A stretch of 64,000 nucleotides of DNA from Paraburkholderia sp. (lineage in GTDB: Bacteria; Pseudomonadota; Gammaproteobacteria; Burkholderiales; Burkholderiaceae): positions 1 to 64,000 of the forward strand of contig SCRN01000049.1 of the NCBI GenBank assembly GCA_004322045.1. The letters are read 5' to 3'. The stretch's first letter is position 1, and each line of letters opens with the position of its first letter. The position numbers and the translations under genes were made by a program. The notes below the pieces were generated by a model. The model did not search any database and was not told the DNA's origin. It worked only from the letters and a program-made list of their open reading frames with translations. This document shows positions 55,000 through 63,535 of the stretch, piece by piece.

Positions 55000-55088
55000 C
55001 TACGCCTTGTCCCGCGGGCGCGGGCTGGGTGCAGGGATGATCGCCACGCCGTAGTGCGCGGCCATCTCGCCGTAAGTGCGATTCAGAA
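55000..55088 (-). pseudogene. IS21 IstA transposase fragment (C-terminal side of the split)
   Basis: On the minus strand the sequence reads [20 protein letters not shown] followed by a PRPRDKA-type stretch and a stop. This is the IstA segment that directly follows DFYYPILN, which is found at the right of the second IS66. The two pieces share the duplicated ATTCAGAA, so one istA gene was split by the IS66. The remaining C-terminus and istB are missing to the left. Confidence 0.75.
55081..55088. repeat. Target duplication ATTCAGAA of the second IS66 (left copy)
   Basis: ATTCAGAA at 55081-55088 recurs at 60878-60885 on the far side of the element. It lies inside the istA codons for Leu-Asn (minus strand). 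Confidence 0.88.
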
Positions 55089-55163
55089 GTAGGCGCCTCA
55101 CGGCGACCGTCGTAGACGAGGGCGAGAACCGACATCAAAGTGGTGCCCATCATTTTCGATTTG

Positions 55164-55565
55164 ATGGACACCACTGTGACACAGCCAGAAGCCAAACCGG
55201 GTAGCCGCAAGGGACGCCCGAATTATGATCGCGAGTTTCGACGCCGGCTTGCCGCCGCTGCATGTGAGCCGGGCGCATCGGTCGCGAAGCTGCCGCGCGA
55301 GAATGGCATCAATGCAAACATGCTGTTCACGTGGCGGCGTCGCTATCGCGAGCAATTGCAGGCCGAAACGACGTCGCTGATTCCCGTGGTGGTCCATGAA
55401 ACGCCGCCGCAGCGCGTGACGATGCCCTCCGATGCAAGGGCCGTCGGCAACCGGACTACACAGGCCGGGACGATCGAGATTCGATTCGGTGACGTGGTAG
55501 TCAAGGTCGACGGCGTCGCTGACGCCGATGCCCTACGTGTCGTACTGGGGAGCATGCGATCGTGA
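55164..55565 (+). CDS. tnpA: IS66 accessory protein TnpA
   Basis: 133 aa from the ATG at 55164 (a GTG at 55140 is an alternative). Transposase-8-like helix-turn-helix: YDREFRRRLAAAACEPGASVAKLPRENGINANMLFTWRRRYREQL. Overlaps tnpB by GTGA. Intact. Confidence 0.87.
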   Translation: MDTTVTQPEAKPGSRKGRPNYDREFRRRLAAAACEPGASVAKLPRENGINANMLFTWRRRYREQLQAETTSLIPVVVHETPPQRVTMPSDARAVGNRTTQAGTIEIRFGDVVVKVDGVADADALRVVLGSMRS

Positions 55566-55906
55566 TCTCTCTTCCCACAGGTACACGCGTCTGGCTGGTG
55601 ACCGGCGTCACCGACATGCGCTGCGGATTCCAAGGGCTGGCGGCGAAGGTACTGACGGCGCTCGAGGACAATGCGCTCAGTGGCAACGTGTTCATCTTCC
55701 GAGGCCGGCGCGGCGATCTCGTGAAGCTCATGTGGGCGACCGAGGACAGGCTCTGGCTTCTTGCCAAGCGGCTTGAGCGTGGGCGCTTCGTGTGGCCGCA
55801 GGCCGATGGCGGCAAGGTCCATCTGACGGCGGCGCAATTGTCGATGTTGCTCGAAGGCATCGATTGGCGGCAGCCGCGTCGCACCGCTGCCCTGTCGATG
55901 TTGTAA
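55562..55906 (+). CDS. tnpB: IS66 accessory protein TnpB
   Basis: 114 aa with a GTG start overlapping the tnpA stop. The pattern VWLVTGVTDMRCGFQGLAAKVLTALEDNALSGNVFIFRGRRGDLVKLMWATEDRLWLLAKRLERGRFVWP is typical of TnpB. Intact. Confidence 0.92.
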   Translation: MISLPTGTRVWLVTGVTDMRCGFQGLAAKVLTALEDNALSGNVFIFRGRRGDLVKLMWATEDRLWLLAKRLERGRFVWPQADGGKVHLTAAQLSMLLEGIDWRQPRRTAALSML

Positions 55907-55937
55907 ACCGAGCAGAAGGCTCGTAAACTGCGCCGCA

Positions 55938-57209
55938 TGTCGAACGGCGCCGAACTTCCTGACGATGTTGAAACTCTGCGAGCCTTGCTGCTCGAGGCTC
56001 GCGCTTGACTGCCGGGCGAGCGCGGCGTCTCTGATGTGCGGCGCGCCCGGCAGTCAAGCGCGAGCACGCCTGTGGGCGACGCATCGCCGAAAGAAGCGCT
56101 GCCGCCGCATCTGCCACGCGAAGAACGTGTACTGGAGGCTGACGCAACGTGCCCGAAGTGCGGCAGCGCGATGCAGCCGCTCGGAGAAGACGTGTCTGAG
56201 CAGCTTGCCCGCGTCGCGGCAATGTTCAAGGTGATTCGCACGATCCGGCGGAAGACGGTTTGTCCGTGCGGCCACCACTTCTCGCAGCCGCCGATGCCCG
56301 GCCTGCCGATTACACGCAGCATCGCCCATCCGAGCCCGCTGGCCGACATCCTCGTCTCGAAGTACGCCGACCACGCCCGTTGTACCGGCAGTCGCAGATT
56401 GCCGCGCGCGACGGCGTGAAGCTCGACCCGGCCAGCATGGGCCGCTGGGTCGGCCCGTGCGAGGCCCTCTGCGATGCGCTGACCGAGGCACTGCGCCGCT
56501 ACACGGTAGCACCGTCGAAGCTGCACGCGGACGACACGCCTATCCCGGTGCTCGAGCCGGGCAAGAAGAAGACGAAGACCGGGCGCCTGTGGGTGTATGT
56601 GCGCGATGACACCCGTTCGGGTTCGACCGAACCGGCCGCAGTGTGGTTTGCTTACTCGCCAGACCGCAAAGGCATTCATCCCCAGACCCATCTGGCCGGA
56701 TTCAAGGGTATCTTGCAGGCCGACGCCTACAGCGGCTTCAACGAACTGTACGAGAGCGGCAAGATTCGCGAGGCGGCATGCTGGGACCACGCAAGACGGT
56801 ACATATACGACGTGCATGCCCGAACGCCTACCGAGGCGACCCGGGAGGTGCTCGAGCTGATTGGCGGACTTTACGCGATCGAGGCCGACATCCGCGGCAA
56901 ACCGCCGCTGAACGGCTGCGCGTGCGCCAGGAGAAAAGCATCCCGCTGCTCGCGGCCATCAAGACGTGGATGACGGACAAGCTCGCGACGCTGTCGAAGA
57001 AATCCGAACTGGCCAAGGCGATCCGTTACTCGCTCAATCAGTGGGATGCCCTCGTGCTGTATTGCGAAGAGGGCCGTGCCGAGATCAGCAACGCCCTGGC
57101 CGAAAACGCGTTGCGCTGTGTGAGTCTGGGTCGCAAGAATTTCATGTTCGCCGGCTCCGATAGCGGGGGCCACAAGGCTGCAGCGATGTACAGCCTGATC
57201 GGCACGTGC
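55938..57209 (+). pseudogene. IS66 TnpC transposase, 5' part, multiply damaged
   Basis: Starts MSNGAELPDDVETLRALLLEARA and meets TGA at 56006-56008, inside a perfect 22-bp inverted repeat that replaces the usual leucine-zipper and basic region. Coding resumes (LPREERVLEADATCPKCGSAM, CPCGHHFSQPPMPGLPITRS). A one-base loss near 56375 (YADHARCTG for YADHTPLYRQ) and another near 56910 (GKPPLNG for GKPPAER) shift the frame. DDE motifs remain (LHADDTPIPVLEPG, LQADAYSGFNELY, NALAENALRCVSLGRKNF). At MYSLIGTC the RIT element interrupts it. Confidence 0.85.
55997..56065. repeat. Perfect 22-bp inverted repeat in tnpC
   Basis: Arms 55997-56018 and 56044-56065 are exact complements, separated by 25 bases. 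The left arm begins in normal tnpC sequence (GCTCGCGCTTGAC...) and the right arm ends GTCAAGCGCGAGC. Part of the tnpC start region was lost and an inverted copy put in its place, as after a fold-back replication error. Confidence 0.8.
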
Positions 57210-57240
57210 CTATGCCGCATGCGGCATAGGCACGTGCCGA
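57199..57240. repeat. 42-bp perfect palindrome at the left RIT junction
   Basis: Bases 57199-57240 equal their own reverse complement (centre CGCATGCG at about 57216-57223). It includes the host site GCACGTGC, an inner CTATGCCG motif in both orientations that also occurs in the RIT inverted repeat, and the first six bases of the left repeat. A perfect palindrome of this length is unlikely by chance and may be part of the recombination site. Confidence 0.8.
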
Positions 57241-57347
57241 GTCCCGGACTATGCCGAATCGAGTGTCAGCGTCATGGCTGACGGGCGACGGCGTATCGGT
57301 GTGCACGCCCTCGCGCGATTCAAATTCGGCATAGTCTCTGCCCACGA

Positions 57348-58349
57348 TCAAAGCGAATCGAGGAACGTGAGCAACCGGCCGCGCGCGCGGTATCGTACTG
57401 ATCGCCCCGTGTGGAACGTCGACACCTTCGCTAACGATGCCTCTTTGATGGCTAGATGCGCGTGCAGATATACCTGGGTTGTCTCGACGGACTCATGCCC
57501 AAGCCACAGGGCGATGACGGAGCAATCCACGCCTGCCTGCAGGAGTTCCATCGCGGCGCTGTGTCTCAGTACGTGCGGCGATACCCGCTTCCGCATCAAC
57601 GTTGGACAACCTGCGCTCGCCTGCTTGACGTATTTGCTGACCAGGTATTGGACAGCGTCGGCACTGAGACGCCCTCCATGTACGTTGGGAAACAGAGAGG
57701 GCTCTGTACTTCTAGGCGGTTCCTTCAACCATGCCTTCAGCGTCAATGCCGCATGTGCTGTCAGCGGCGTACAGCGTTCCTTACGTCCCTTCCCGAAGCA
57801 TCGCACGTGTGCTCCGCGCCCCAGGTGAACGTCATCGCGATTGAGCGCAGTCAGTTCGGAGAGCCGCAATCCTGTCTGGACGGCCTGCAATAGTAGGGAG
57901 TAATCGCGGCGCCCGATCCAGGTGCAGCGGTCAGGGGCAGCCAGGAGCGCATCGATTTCCTCGCGATTGATGAACGACACAATTCCTTTGTCGCCCCGCT
58001 TCCCAGGAATTGCGAGAACCCGTTGTATGTGCCCAGAGTGCGTCGGGGCTTCGAATGCGACAAAATGGAAGAAGGGCCGGATAGCTGTCAGACGAAGATT
58101 AAGCGTACGGACACAGACCGAGCGGAACGCCTCCATGTCGTCGACGAATGCGCTGATCAGCGAAGCATCAAGGTCCAGAAGTTCGAGCTTCTCCGGGGAC
58201 TTGTGCAGCCGCGTCTGCGCGAATCTGAACAGGAGCCGGAATGTGTCTCGATATGATGCGACCGTGTGAGGGCTAACATGCCGTTGATACATCAGCCTCT
58301 CCGTGAAGAACCGCTCGATCAGCGTAGCCAAGCTTGGATTTGGCTTCAT
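57348..58349 (-). CDS. RIT tyrosine recombinase C (intact)
   Basis: 333 aa from the ATG at 58349, overlapping the second recombinase stop (ATGA) with GGAGG upstream. The SAM-like N-terminal domain (HVSPHTVASYRDTFRLLFRFAQ) precedes the catalytic domain: Arg in QTGLRLSELTAL, Lys in the GKGRKERCTPL hairpin, HxLRH in VSPHVLRHSAAMEL, GH in IALWLGHESVETTQ and the nucleophile Tyr in QVYLHAHL. All catalytic residues are present. It should act with the other two recombinases, which are damaged. Confidence 0.9.
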   Translation of the reverse strand: MKPNPSLATLIERFFTERLMYQRHVSPHTVASYRDTFRLLFRFAQTRLHKSPEKLELLDLDASLISAFVDDMEAFRSVCVRTLNLRLTAIRPFFHFVAFEAPTHSGHIQRVLAIPGKRGDKGIVSFINREEIDALLAAPDRCTWIGRRDYSLLLQAVQTGLRLSELTALNRDDVHLGRGAHVRCFGKGRKERCTPLTAHAALTLKAWLKEPPRSTEPSLFPNVHGGRLSADAVQYLVSKYVKQASAGCPTLMRKRVSPHVLRHSAAMELLQAGVDCSVIALWLGHESVETTQVYLHAHLAIKEASLAKVSTFHTGRSVRYRARGRLLTFLDSL

Positions 58350-59272
58350 GATCGTCCCCTCCAACGTTGCTCCAGTTTGTTCGCGGCGTGACGCATAAGC
58401 TCTGGACACTCGGATAGGTACCAGTAGGTATCCCGTACGTAGGCATGCCCTAGATACGTCGAGAGCACGGGCAGCAGCAGTTCAATGTCAAAGCCTTTGC
58501 GATATCCGTTCAGCAAGGTGCGAACTGCGAAGCTGTGTCGAAAGTCGTGTATACGAGGTCCACTGCGATCATCGGGACCTCGCAGACCAGTCTGCCTGGA
58601 AAGCTTGAGGAACGCCTGATTCACGTGCTGGTGAAGGAGTTTGCCACCTTGTTCCGCGACAAAGAAATAGTGAGATCGAGCGGGAGAGATGCGTGAATCG
58701 CGCTGTTGGGCGTAGCGGATTAACGAGGTTCGAGTGGTCTGGTGGATCGGCACGAGGCGTGACTTACCGAATTTGGTCTCACGGATGACTAAAATTCCGG
58801 CGTTGAGATCAACGTCGTCCCGACGCAACGCGAGGGCTTCGCTGATCCTCAACCCTGTCACAGCGAGCAAACCGAACAGGCAATGAAACGTCTAGCGACG
58901 CAAGCCGTGCGCCGGCCGCAGATCCAGTGCCGCGGACATTAGTTTGTGGACTTCGGCATTGGTGTACAGATACGGTTTCGTGCATCGCGGCCAGGGGAGA
59001 ATACCCACCGGCAGTACTTCGGTGGCGGGTTGTGAAATAGTCAGGTAACGTGCAAATCTGCGGATATCGGCGAGCCGCAGCGCAGACGTCGGACGGTGAC
59101 CGATGCACTGCATGCCCCACTCGAGAGCAAGGCTGTTCGTGACTACCGTTGCGCGTCGGTGTTCCATAAATTGAACGAAGTCGGACAGCCGTTTCTCCTG
59201 GCTATCTAATTTGAGCCCGAAACCGCGACGCATATCGACGTATTTACGGAGGGCCTTCCGGATGACGCTCAT
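58346..59272 (-). pseudogene. RIT tyrosine recombinase B with an amber stop
   Basis: A single frame from the ATG at 59272 (SVIRKALRKYVDMRRGFGLKLDSQEKRLSDFVQFMEHR) is broken by TAG at 58892-58894 just before GLLAVTGLRISEALAL, the motif with the first catalytic Arg. Downstream the frame stays open with RIHDFRHSFAVRTLL and YLGHAYVRDTYWYLSE. Without read-through the catalytic domain is not made. The ATG overlaps the end of the first recombinase gene (ATGA). Confidence 0.85.
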
Positions 59273-60510
59273 CGCACACCTCCTGGCCAGGGCAGCCCGA
59301 GCGCACGAAGTGCGTCGACGTCGACCTTCGCGTAGATTCGTGTCGTATCTGGACTCTCATGGCGCGGCAACTGACCGATCTGGGTAAGCGACGCGCCAGA
59401 CCTAAGCAACTGCGTTGCGAGACTATGCCGGAAGAGATGAGCCCCCTGGTTGCGACGGCGTCGATACCAACGCGGTCTAGTGCTGAGCGCGCAACATAGA
59501 ACACCGCCGATGATGACGCAAATCCCCGGTGGGGTGCCAGATGACGTATGAATACCCGCCTTCTACGGGACTGAGGGGGACTGCGCTCGAGATAATTTGC
59601 TAAAGCAACCCCGACCTCATCAGGTAACGGTAACTCGGAACACCGACGCCCTTTGCCGTGGACCGTCAGCGTGCCGGCGTGCCAATCGATATCGTCGAGA
59701 TCGAGAGACACGATCTCGTTTGCGCGTAAGCCGAGACGGGCCAATAGTAGAAGGATCGCGTAGTCCCTCCGCCCGATCGGAGTATCCCGTTTGCAAGTGT
59801 CGATCACCGATTGAATCTGGTCTGGCTGCAGGTAACTGGGAAGCGAGGCAAGCTTCCATCTTCTTACGCTCGGGACAATCGCCGCCAGGTCGGAAGTGAC
59901 GTAGCTACGATACCGCATGAAGCGTGCAAATGAGCGAAGGGTCCAGCACATGAGCTGAGCTGATCGAGGGCTGTGATCGTGAACATGACGTTCGATGAAG
60001 TCGAGAATATCCCGGGCCTGTCAGCTCGCGAATGTCACGAGAACGGTGGATACAACACTCCTGCAGGAATATGCGGACCACAGGAAGATGTCGAACTATT
60101 GATACCTTTGCGAGTCCACGATCCCGCAGTAGATGGCGTATGAATTCCTCTTCTATCTGCTCGGCAAAACCTGATACTGCAATGGGACGCTGTGGACACG
60201 CTCCGATGTCACGCAGCGTGTTGAGCAACCTATCCAGAGCAGGACGATCAAATATCGTTGGACACCAGTATCGTCGCCGAAACGATTGATACGCGTCCAG
60301 TGTTTGCTCGCTGACGTCGCCGACGTCAAGATGTCTGCGAGCGAGCCGATGGCTGAGGTCGCTTACTACGCGCAGATTGCGCCATGCCCCTTGTTGGCAA
60401 TGTCCCTCGCGTTGCAGTTGTTCGGCGAACAGGTCGATGTAACACCCCAGCGGTCTTTCTCGAAGGCGGGTCAGCATTGCCGGGCGGTGATAGTACGCTT
60501 CGATGCTCAT
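59269..60510 (-). pseudogene. RIT tyrosine recombinase A with two frameshifts
   Basis: The frame from 60510 (MSIEAYYHRPAMLTRLRERP) shifts near 60020, after RDIRELT; the continuation ARDILDFIERHVHDHSPRSAQL lies in the next phase. It includes RLGLRANEIVSLDLDDIDW and the GKGRRCSELPL hairpin. A second shift near 59465 separates it from GAHLFRHSLATQLLRSGASLTQIGQLPRHESPDTTRIYAKVD, which holds HxxR and Tyr. It ends GVR-stop at 59269-59271. Each lesion is one base. Confidence 0.82.
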
Positions 60511-60638
60511 GTCTGTTGCTCCTTCCCGTCACCTGGCGGGATAGGGCTCCAGACTATGCCGGAACAAAAAGCAAAGCGTGTCGTTCAACAAGCGCCTGTG
60601 TACTTCGATTCGGCATAGTCCGGGACTCGGCATGAACG

Positions 60639-60791
60639 TGCAAGCTGAACGGAATCAACCCGCGCGCCTACCTCGAATACGTGCTGACCCATATCGCCGA
60701 TCACCCCATTAACCGCATTGACGAATTACTACCCTGGAACGTGGCAAGTAAGCTGCCAGGGCAGCCTTGTCCGCCAGCCTCCGCGGGCTGA
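60639..60791 (+). pseudogene. IS66 TnpC transposase, 3' part beyond the RIT element
   Basis: Reads [39 protein letters not shown] and ends with TGA at 60789-60791. This is the standard IS66 TnpC C-terminus and joins exactly to MYSLIGTC at 57209 when the RIT element is removed. Confidence 0.88.
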
Positions 60792-60877
60792 TTGCCAGCG
60801 GGCGAACCCCAGCGCCCGATACCCGATCATGCCTCACGTGCGCGCCGTGTTGCGAACGGCCCTCGCGAAGTGCTTAC

Positions 60878-61370
60878 ATTCAGAATCGGATAGTAGAAGT
60901 CGGGCTTATGCACGCCGGACTTCAGGTTGTCCGGCACGACAATCTCTACGCAGCCACCAAGGAAGGCGAAGGCACGCACGTGCGAGCCGATCCAGTCCTC
61001 GAGTTGTTGGGTCCACGTCGCTTCCGCATACGTGCAGTTCGACGCGCCGAGCGTTGCGACGAACAGTTCGGCCTCACGGATCTCGCCGGTGTGCGGATCA
61101 ACGATGCCCAGCTTGTTGCCAGAGTAATCGACGAACAACTTCTCGCCGGGCGCATGGGCCTGACGCAGCGTTACCGGAAGGGTAGCCGCCCAACGCTCGT
61201 AATGTTCGCAGAACCGGCTATAGTCGTAGCCCCCGGCTCCTGAGCCTTGTACTCGTTCCACAACAGATCGAGCGTGACGCCCTTCTTGCCCAACTCGCGA
61301 TGCACCGTCGGCCAGTCGGGCTTCGGGCGCTCGTGCAGGAGAGCTTCTTCTTCGCTCGCATTCAGCGCGT
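60878..61370 (-). pseudogene. IS21 IstA transposase fragment (N-terminal side of the split), frameshifted
   Basis: From about 61370 the minus strand reads RPKPDWPTVHRELGKKGVTLDLLWNEYKAQEPG. A one-base shift near 61232 leads into YDYSRFCEHYERWAATLPVTLRQAHAPGEKLFVDYSGNKLGIVD (first DDE Asp) and continues to VVPDNLKSGVHKPDFYYPILN, where the second IS66 begins. The N-terminal helix-turn-helix is missing, replaced by a WYL-like fragment at about 61366. Confidence 0.82.
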
Positions 61371-61455
61371 CGATGCGGGCAAGCACGAACTCGCGGAAGG
61401 ATTGGTGTTTGCGGTCGAAGGCGCGAACATGCCAGCGCATAACCAACATATTCTG
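61366..61455 (-). pseudogene. WYL-domain regulator fragment
   Basis: The stretch MRWHVRAFDRKHQSFREFVLARID is the conserved end of a WYL domain (ligand-sensing module of many bacterial regulators, including defence-island regulators). It is only about 30 codons long, fused in frame to the IstA fragment. No start or DNA-binding part is visible upstream. Confidence 0.45.
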
Positions 61456-61591
61456 AGAATTCCTGACAGCAGGCGATTCAAATCGATCGCAGGCGCTACA
61501 CTGGCGGCGCCGCGAGCCCAACCGGGATGAATCTCCACCTTCACCGACAAACCCGTGCGGGTCCTTTTGAGTCCTGACTATCACCGTCTAG

Positions 61592-62806
61592 ATGACCTCA
61601 GCCTTCAGTCCCGCATGCGTCGTCGACGCGATCAGCATTTCGCTTACCCTCGCCTGGTCGATATGGCTGATTCGTCGCGACAGGTTCTGTGGATTCTTCG
61701 GACTGGTGGTGACTTACTATACGCTCCTTATTTTCGTCTTTCATCTTGGGGGCGTTTTTTACCACCAGGAAGGATTCACCGGAAAGATATACGAAATCGA
61801 CGAGCAGACCTTTATGGAAGTGAGTCTGTATGCCGCCTTGTTCAATCTGAATTTTCTGTCTGTGTTATCAATTTGCAATACCCCATTTGTGCTTAACCGG
61901 CAGCATATTGGAATTGATCCGACACTTATCCGGAATTTGTATTTCGTTGTCTTCATACTCGGCGCCGTTGTCTATTTTTTTGAAGCCGGCACAATCGACT
62001 ACGCAACCTATGTGTCGTATCGAGGCGTTGCCTACGGCTGGGTGTTCATGATCATTGGCACATCCACACTGGTCATGGCTTACCTGCTGCGCAGCTATGT
62101 CTTCATGGGTATAGTCCTGTTGATCTACACCTACTTCTGTCTCAAAACCGGCGTCCGTTCGTTTCTGCTCATGCCGCTCATGCCGCTGGTGCTGTTGCTA
62201 CTGGCGAACTCCGACCACAATCTGGGAAAGAAGCTGGCCGTCTACGGGGGCGGCCTGCTTGCTGCTGCCCTAGCACTCCTGCTTCTGCGCTCGGCCGACG
62301 AAATCGCATTACCGGAGATGTTCCTGATTCATGGGCTGCACGTCGTGTTCTACAAGTACACCGGAATGGATCAGACGACCTCATCTCCGTTAGTAGGATT
62401 CGGGACGGGGGCCCTGAATTACTTCCTCAAGGTCGATCCGGACTCGTTCGACCCTGCCATCCATTTCGCGCAGGACTTCTTTGGCTTCATCACGCCGGAT
62501 GGCTTCTATCACATGCCATTTACCTGGTATGCGGACTCGTTCGCAGCGCACCGCTATCTCGGCGTGCTTTATGGAGGCATCTGGGCCTTGATCGTACGAA
62601 TCCTCAAGTGGATCGTCTCACGAGATCCACTGACCCTCACTGCATTTCTGCCGCAGACATGCTGGGTGGCATTTTTTATCATACGGGGCGCAGCGGCCAA
62701 TGCGACCAATTCCATAACCACGCCTTTGTGGCTTTCCATCGCAATATTTTTCTTCGTCAAACTCGCATCGCTTGGCCATATGCGACGGGCGCGTCAACGG
62801 GCATAG
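61592..62806 (+). CDS. Polytopic membrane protein, Wzy-like polysaccharide polymerase candidate
   Basis: 404 aa with about ten hydrophobic segments. A large loop between late segments (about residues 265-320: FGTGALNYFLKVDPDSFDPAIHFAQDFFGFITPDGFYHMPFTWYADSF) is the layout of O-antigen/EPS polymerases. Base composition is more AT-rich than the neighbours, as is common for wzy genes. No clear ribosome binding site. It lies between transposon remnants, 13 kb from the EPS locus, which has every other Wzx/Wzy-pathway part. Assignment is by topology; Wzy proteins share little sequence. Confidence 0.65.
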   Translation: MTSAFSPACVVDAISISLTLAWSIWLIRRDRFCGFFGLVVTYYTLLIFVFHLGGVFYHQEGFTGKIYEIDEQTFMEVSLYAALFNLNFLSVLSICNTPFVLNRQHIGIDPTLIRNLYFVVFILGAVVYFFEAGTIDYATYVSYRGVAYGWVFMIIGTSTLVMAYLLRSYVFMGIVLLIYTYFCLKTGVRSFLLMPLMPLVLLLLANSDHNLGKKLAVYGGGLLAAALALLLLRSADEIALPEMFLIHGLHVVFYKYTGMDQTTSSPLVGFGTGALNYFLKVDPDSFDPAIHFAQDFFGFITPDGFYHMPFTWYADSFAAHRYLGVLYGGIWALIVRILKWIVSRDPLTLTAFLPQTCWVAFFIIRGAAANATNSITTPLWLSIAIFFFVKLASLGHMRRARQRA

Positions 62807-63043
62807 GAGCGGATCGTGACGGATGTACCCGAAGTCAGGCTGCACATGGTGGCACCGCTTCCCGGAGAAGACCAACAGGCGCCGTTCACTCAAGTGTCTG
62901 CGGGCAGGTGCGAGCGAATGACGAGTTATGGCTGCAGATTCAACCATCAACACGTCGATTAGGAGCACGCTGCCGCATTTCATCTAAACCAGCACTAGCA
63001 TCATGCGAAAGCACTATGCACTGCGCATCGTCAATGTGATACT

Positions 63044-63535
63044 TTACTCGTCCTCCGCCACGGCATGCTCCGAACCGCGTCGGGAAGCGCCTCGTTTCGC
63101 TCCTGTTCTGACCCAAGCATCCCATCGTGCCAGCACCGGTTGAATCTGGTAGACGTAGTTGGCTCGATCATAATGACGGGCCTGAACACCGCCCAAACCA
63201 TGCGAAAGAATTTGCGATCGCAGGGCCTTGGACACGCGCAGTTCCTCGATCAGCAACGTCTCGATAGTGCGTCGGATATCGGTCCAGGCAAATTTTGCAA
63301 CCGCGACGCCATCTTTCACCATCGTTGCCGAGATCTCCGAGAGCGCATCGCTCACGGTTTCCGGCACGGTCGCGCCGAGTATCCGCTGGTTCTCGCTGTT
63401 CTTCGTGATCAGGTTGAGTCGCCTCTTGACGATAGCCGCCGCTGTCGCAGATTGCGGAATATCGTGGCGGCGAGGCTCCTGCCTTGGCCCCTTGGGGTCA
63501 AACAGCGTCAGAATGTTGGCGTCCGGGGCATGCGT
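63044..63535 (-). pseudogene. Tyrosine integrase fragment (catalytic C-terminus)
   Basis: From about 63500 the minus strand reads FDPKGPRQEPRRHDIPQSATAAA (beta-hairpin with the catalytic Lys), then FAWTDIRRTIETLLIEE (the HxxR box, here with Thr-Asp before Ile-Arg-Arg), ILSHGLGGVQARHYDR (GH and the Tyr nucleophile) and a short tail. The N-terminal half, including the first catalytic Arg, is missing; the frame begins inside the group II intron RT remnant. It may be what is left of a genomic island integrase. Confidence 0.75.

Larger units (their letters stand above)
57235..60632 (-). mobile_element. RIT (recombinase-in-trio) element inside tnpC
   Basis: A 28-bp perfect inverted repeat (57235-57262 and 60605-60632, beginning TGCCGAGTCCCGGACTATG) encloses three tandem tyrosine recombinase genes with ATGA overlaps, the definition of a RIT element. 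The host sequence breaks at tnpC codon TGC and resumes with TGC-AAG at 60639, with CACG/ACGTGC duplicated at both junctions. Two of the three recombinase genes are broken, so it is probably immobile. Confidence 0.88.
55089..60877 (+). mobile_element. IS66-family insertion sequence (second copy) carrying a RIT element
   Basis: Left end GTAGGCGCCTCACGG and right end (inverted) GTAAGCACTTCGCGAG are imperfect inverted repeats, and an 8-bp duplication flanks them. It contains tnpA, tnpB and a heavily damaged tnpC that is split by a 3.4-kb RIT element. It sits inside istA of an IS21 remnant, giving three nested levels. Its proteins differ clearly from those of the first IS66. Confidence 0.88.
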
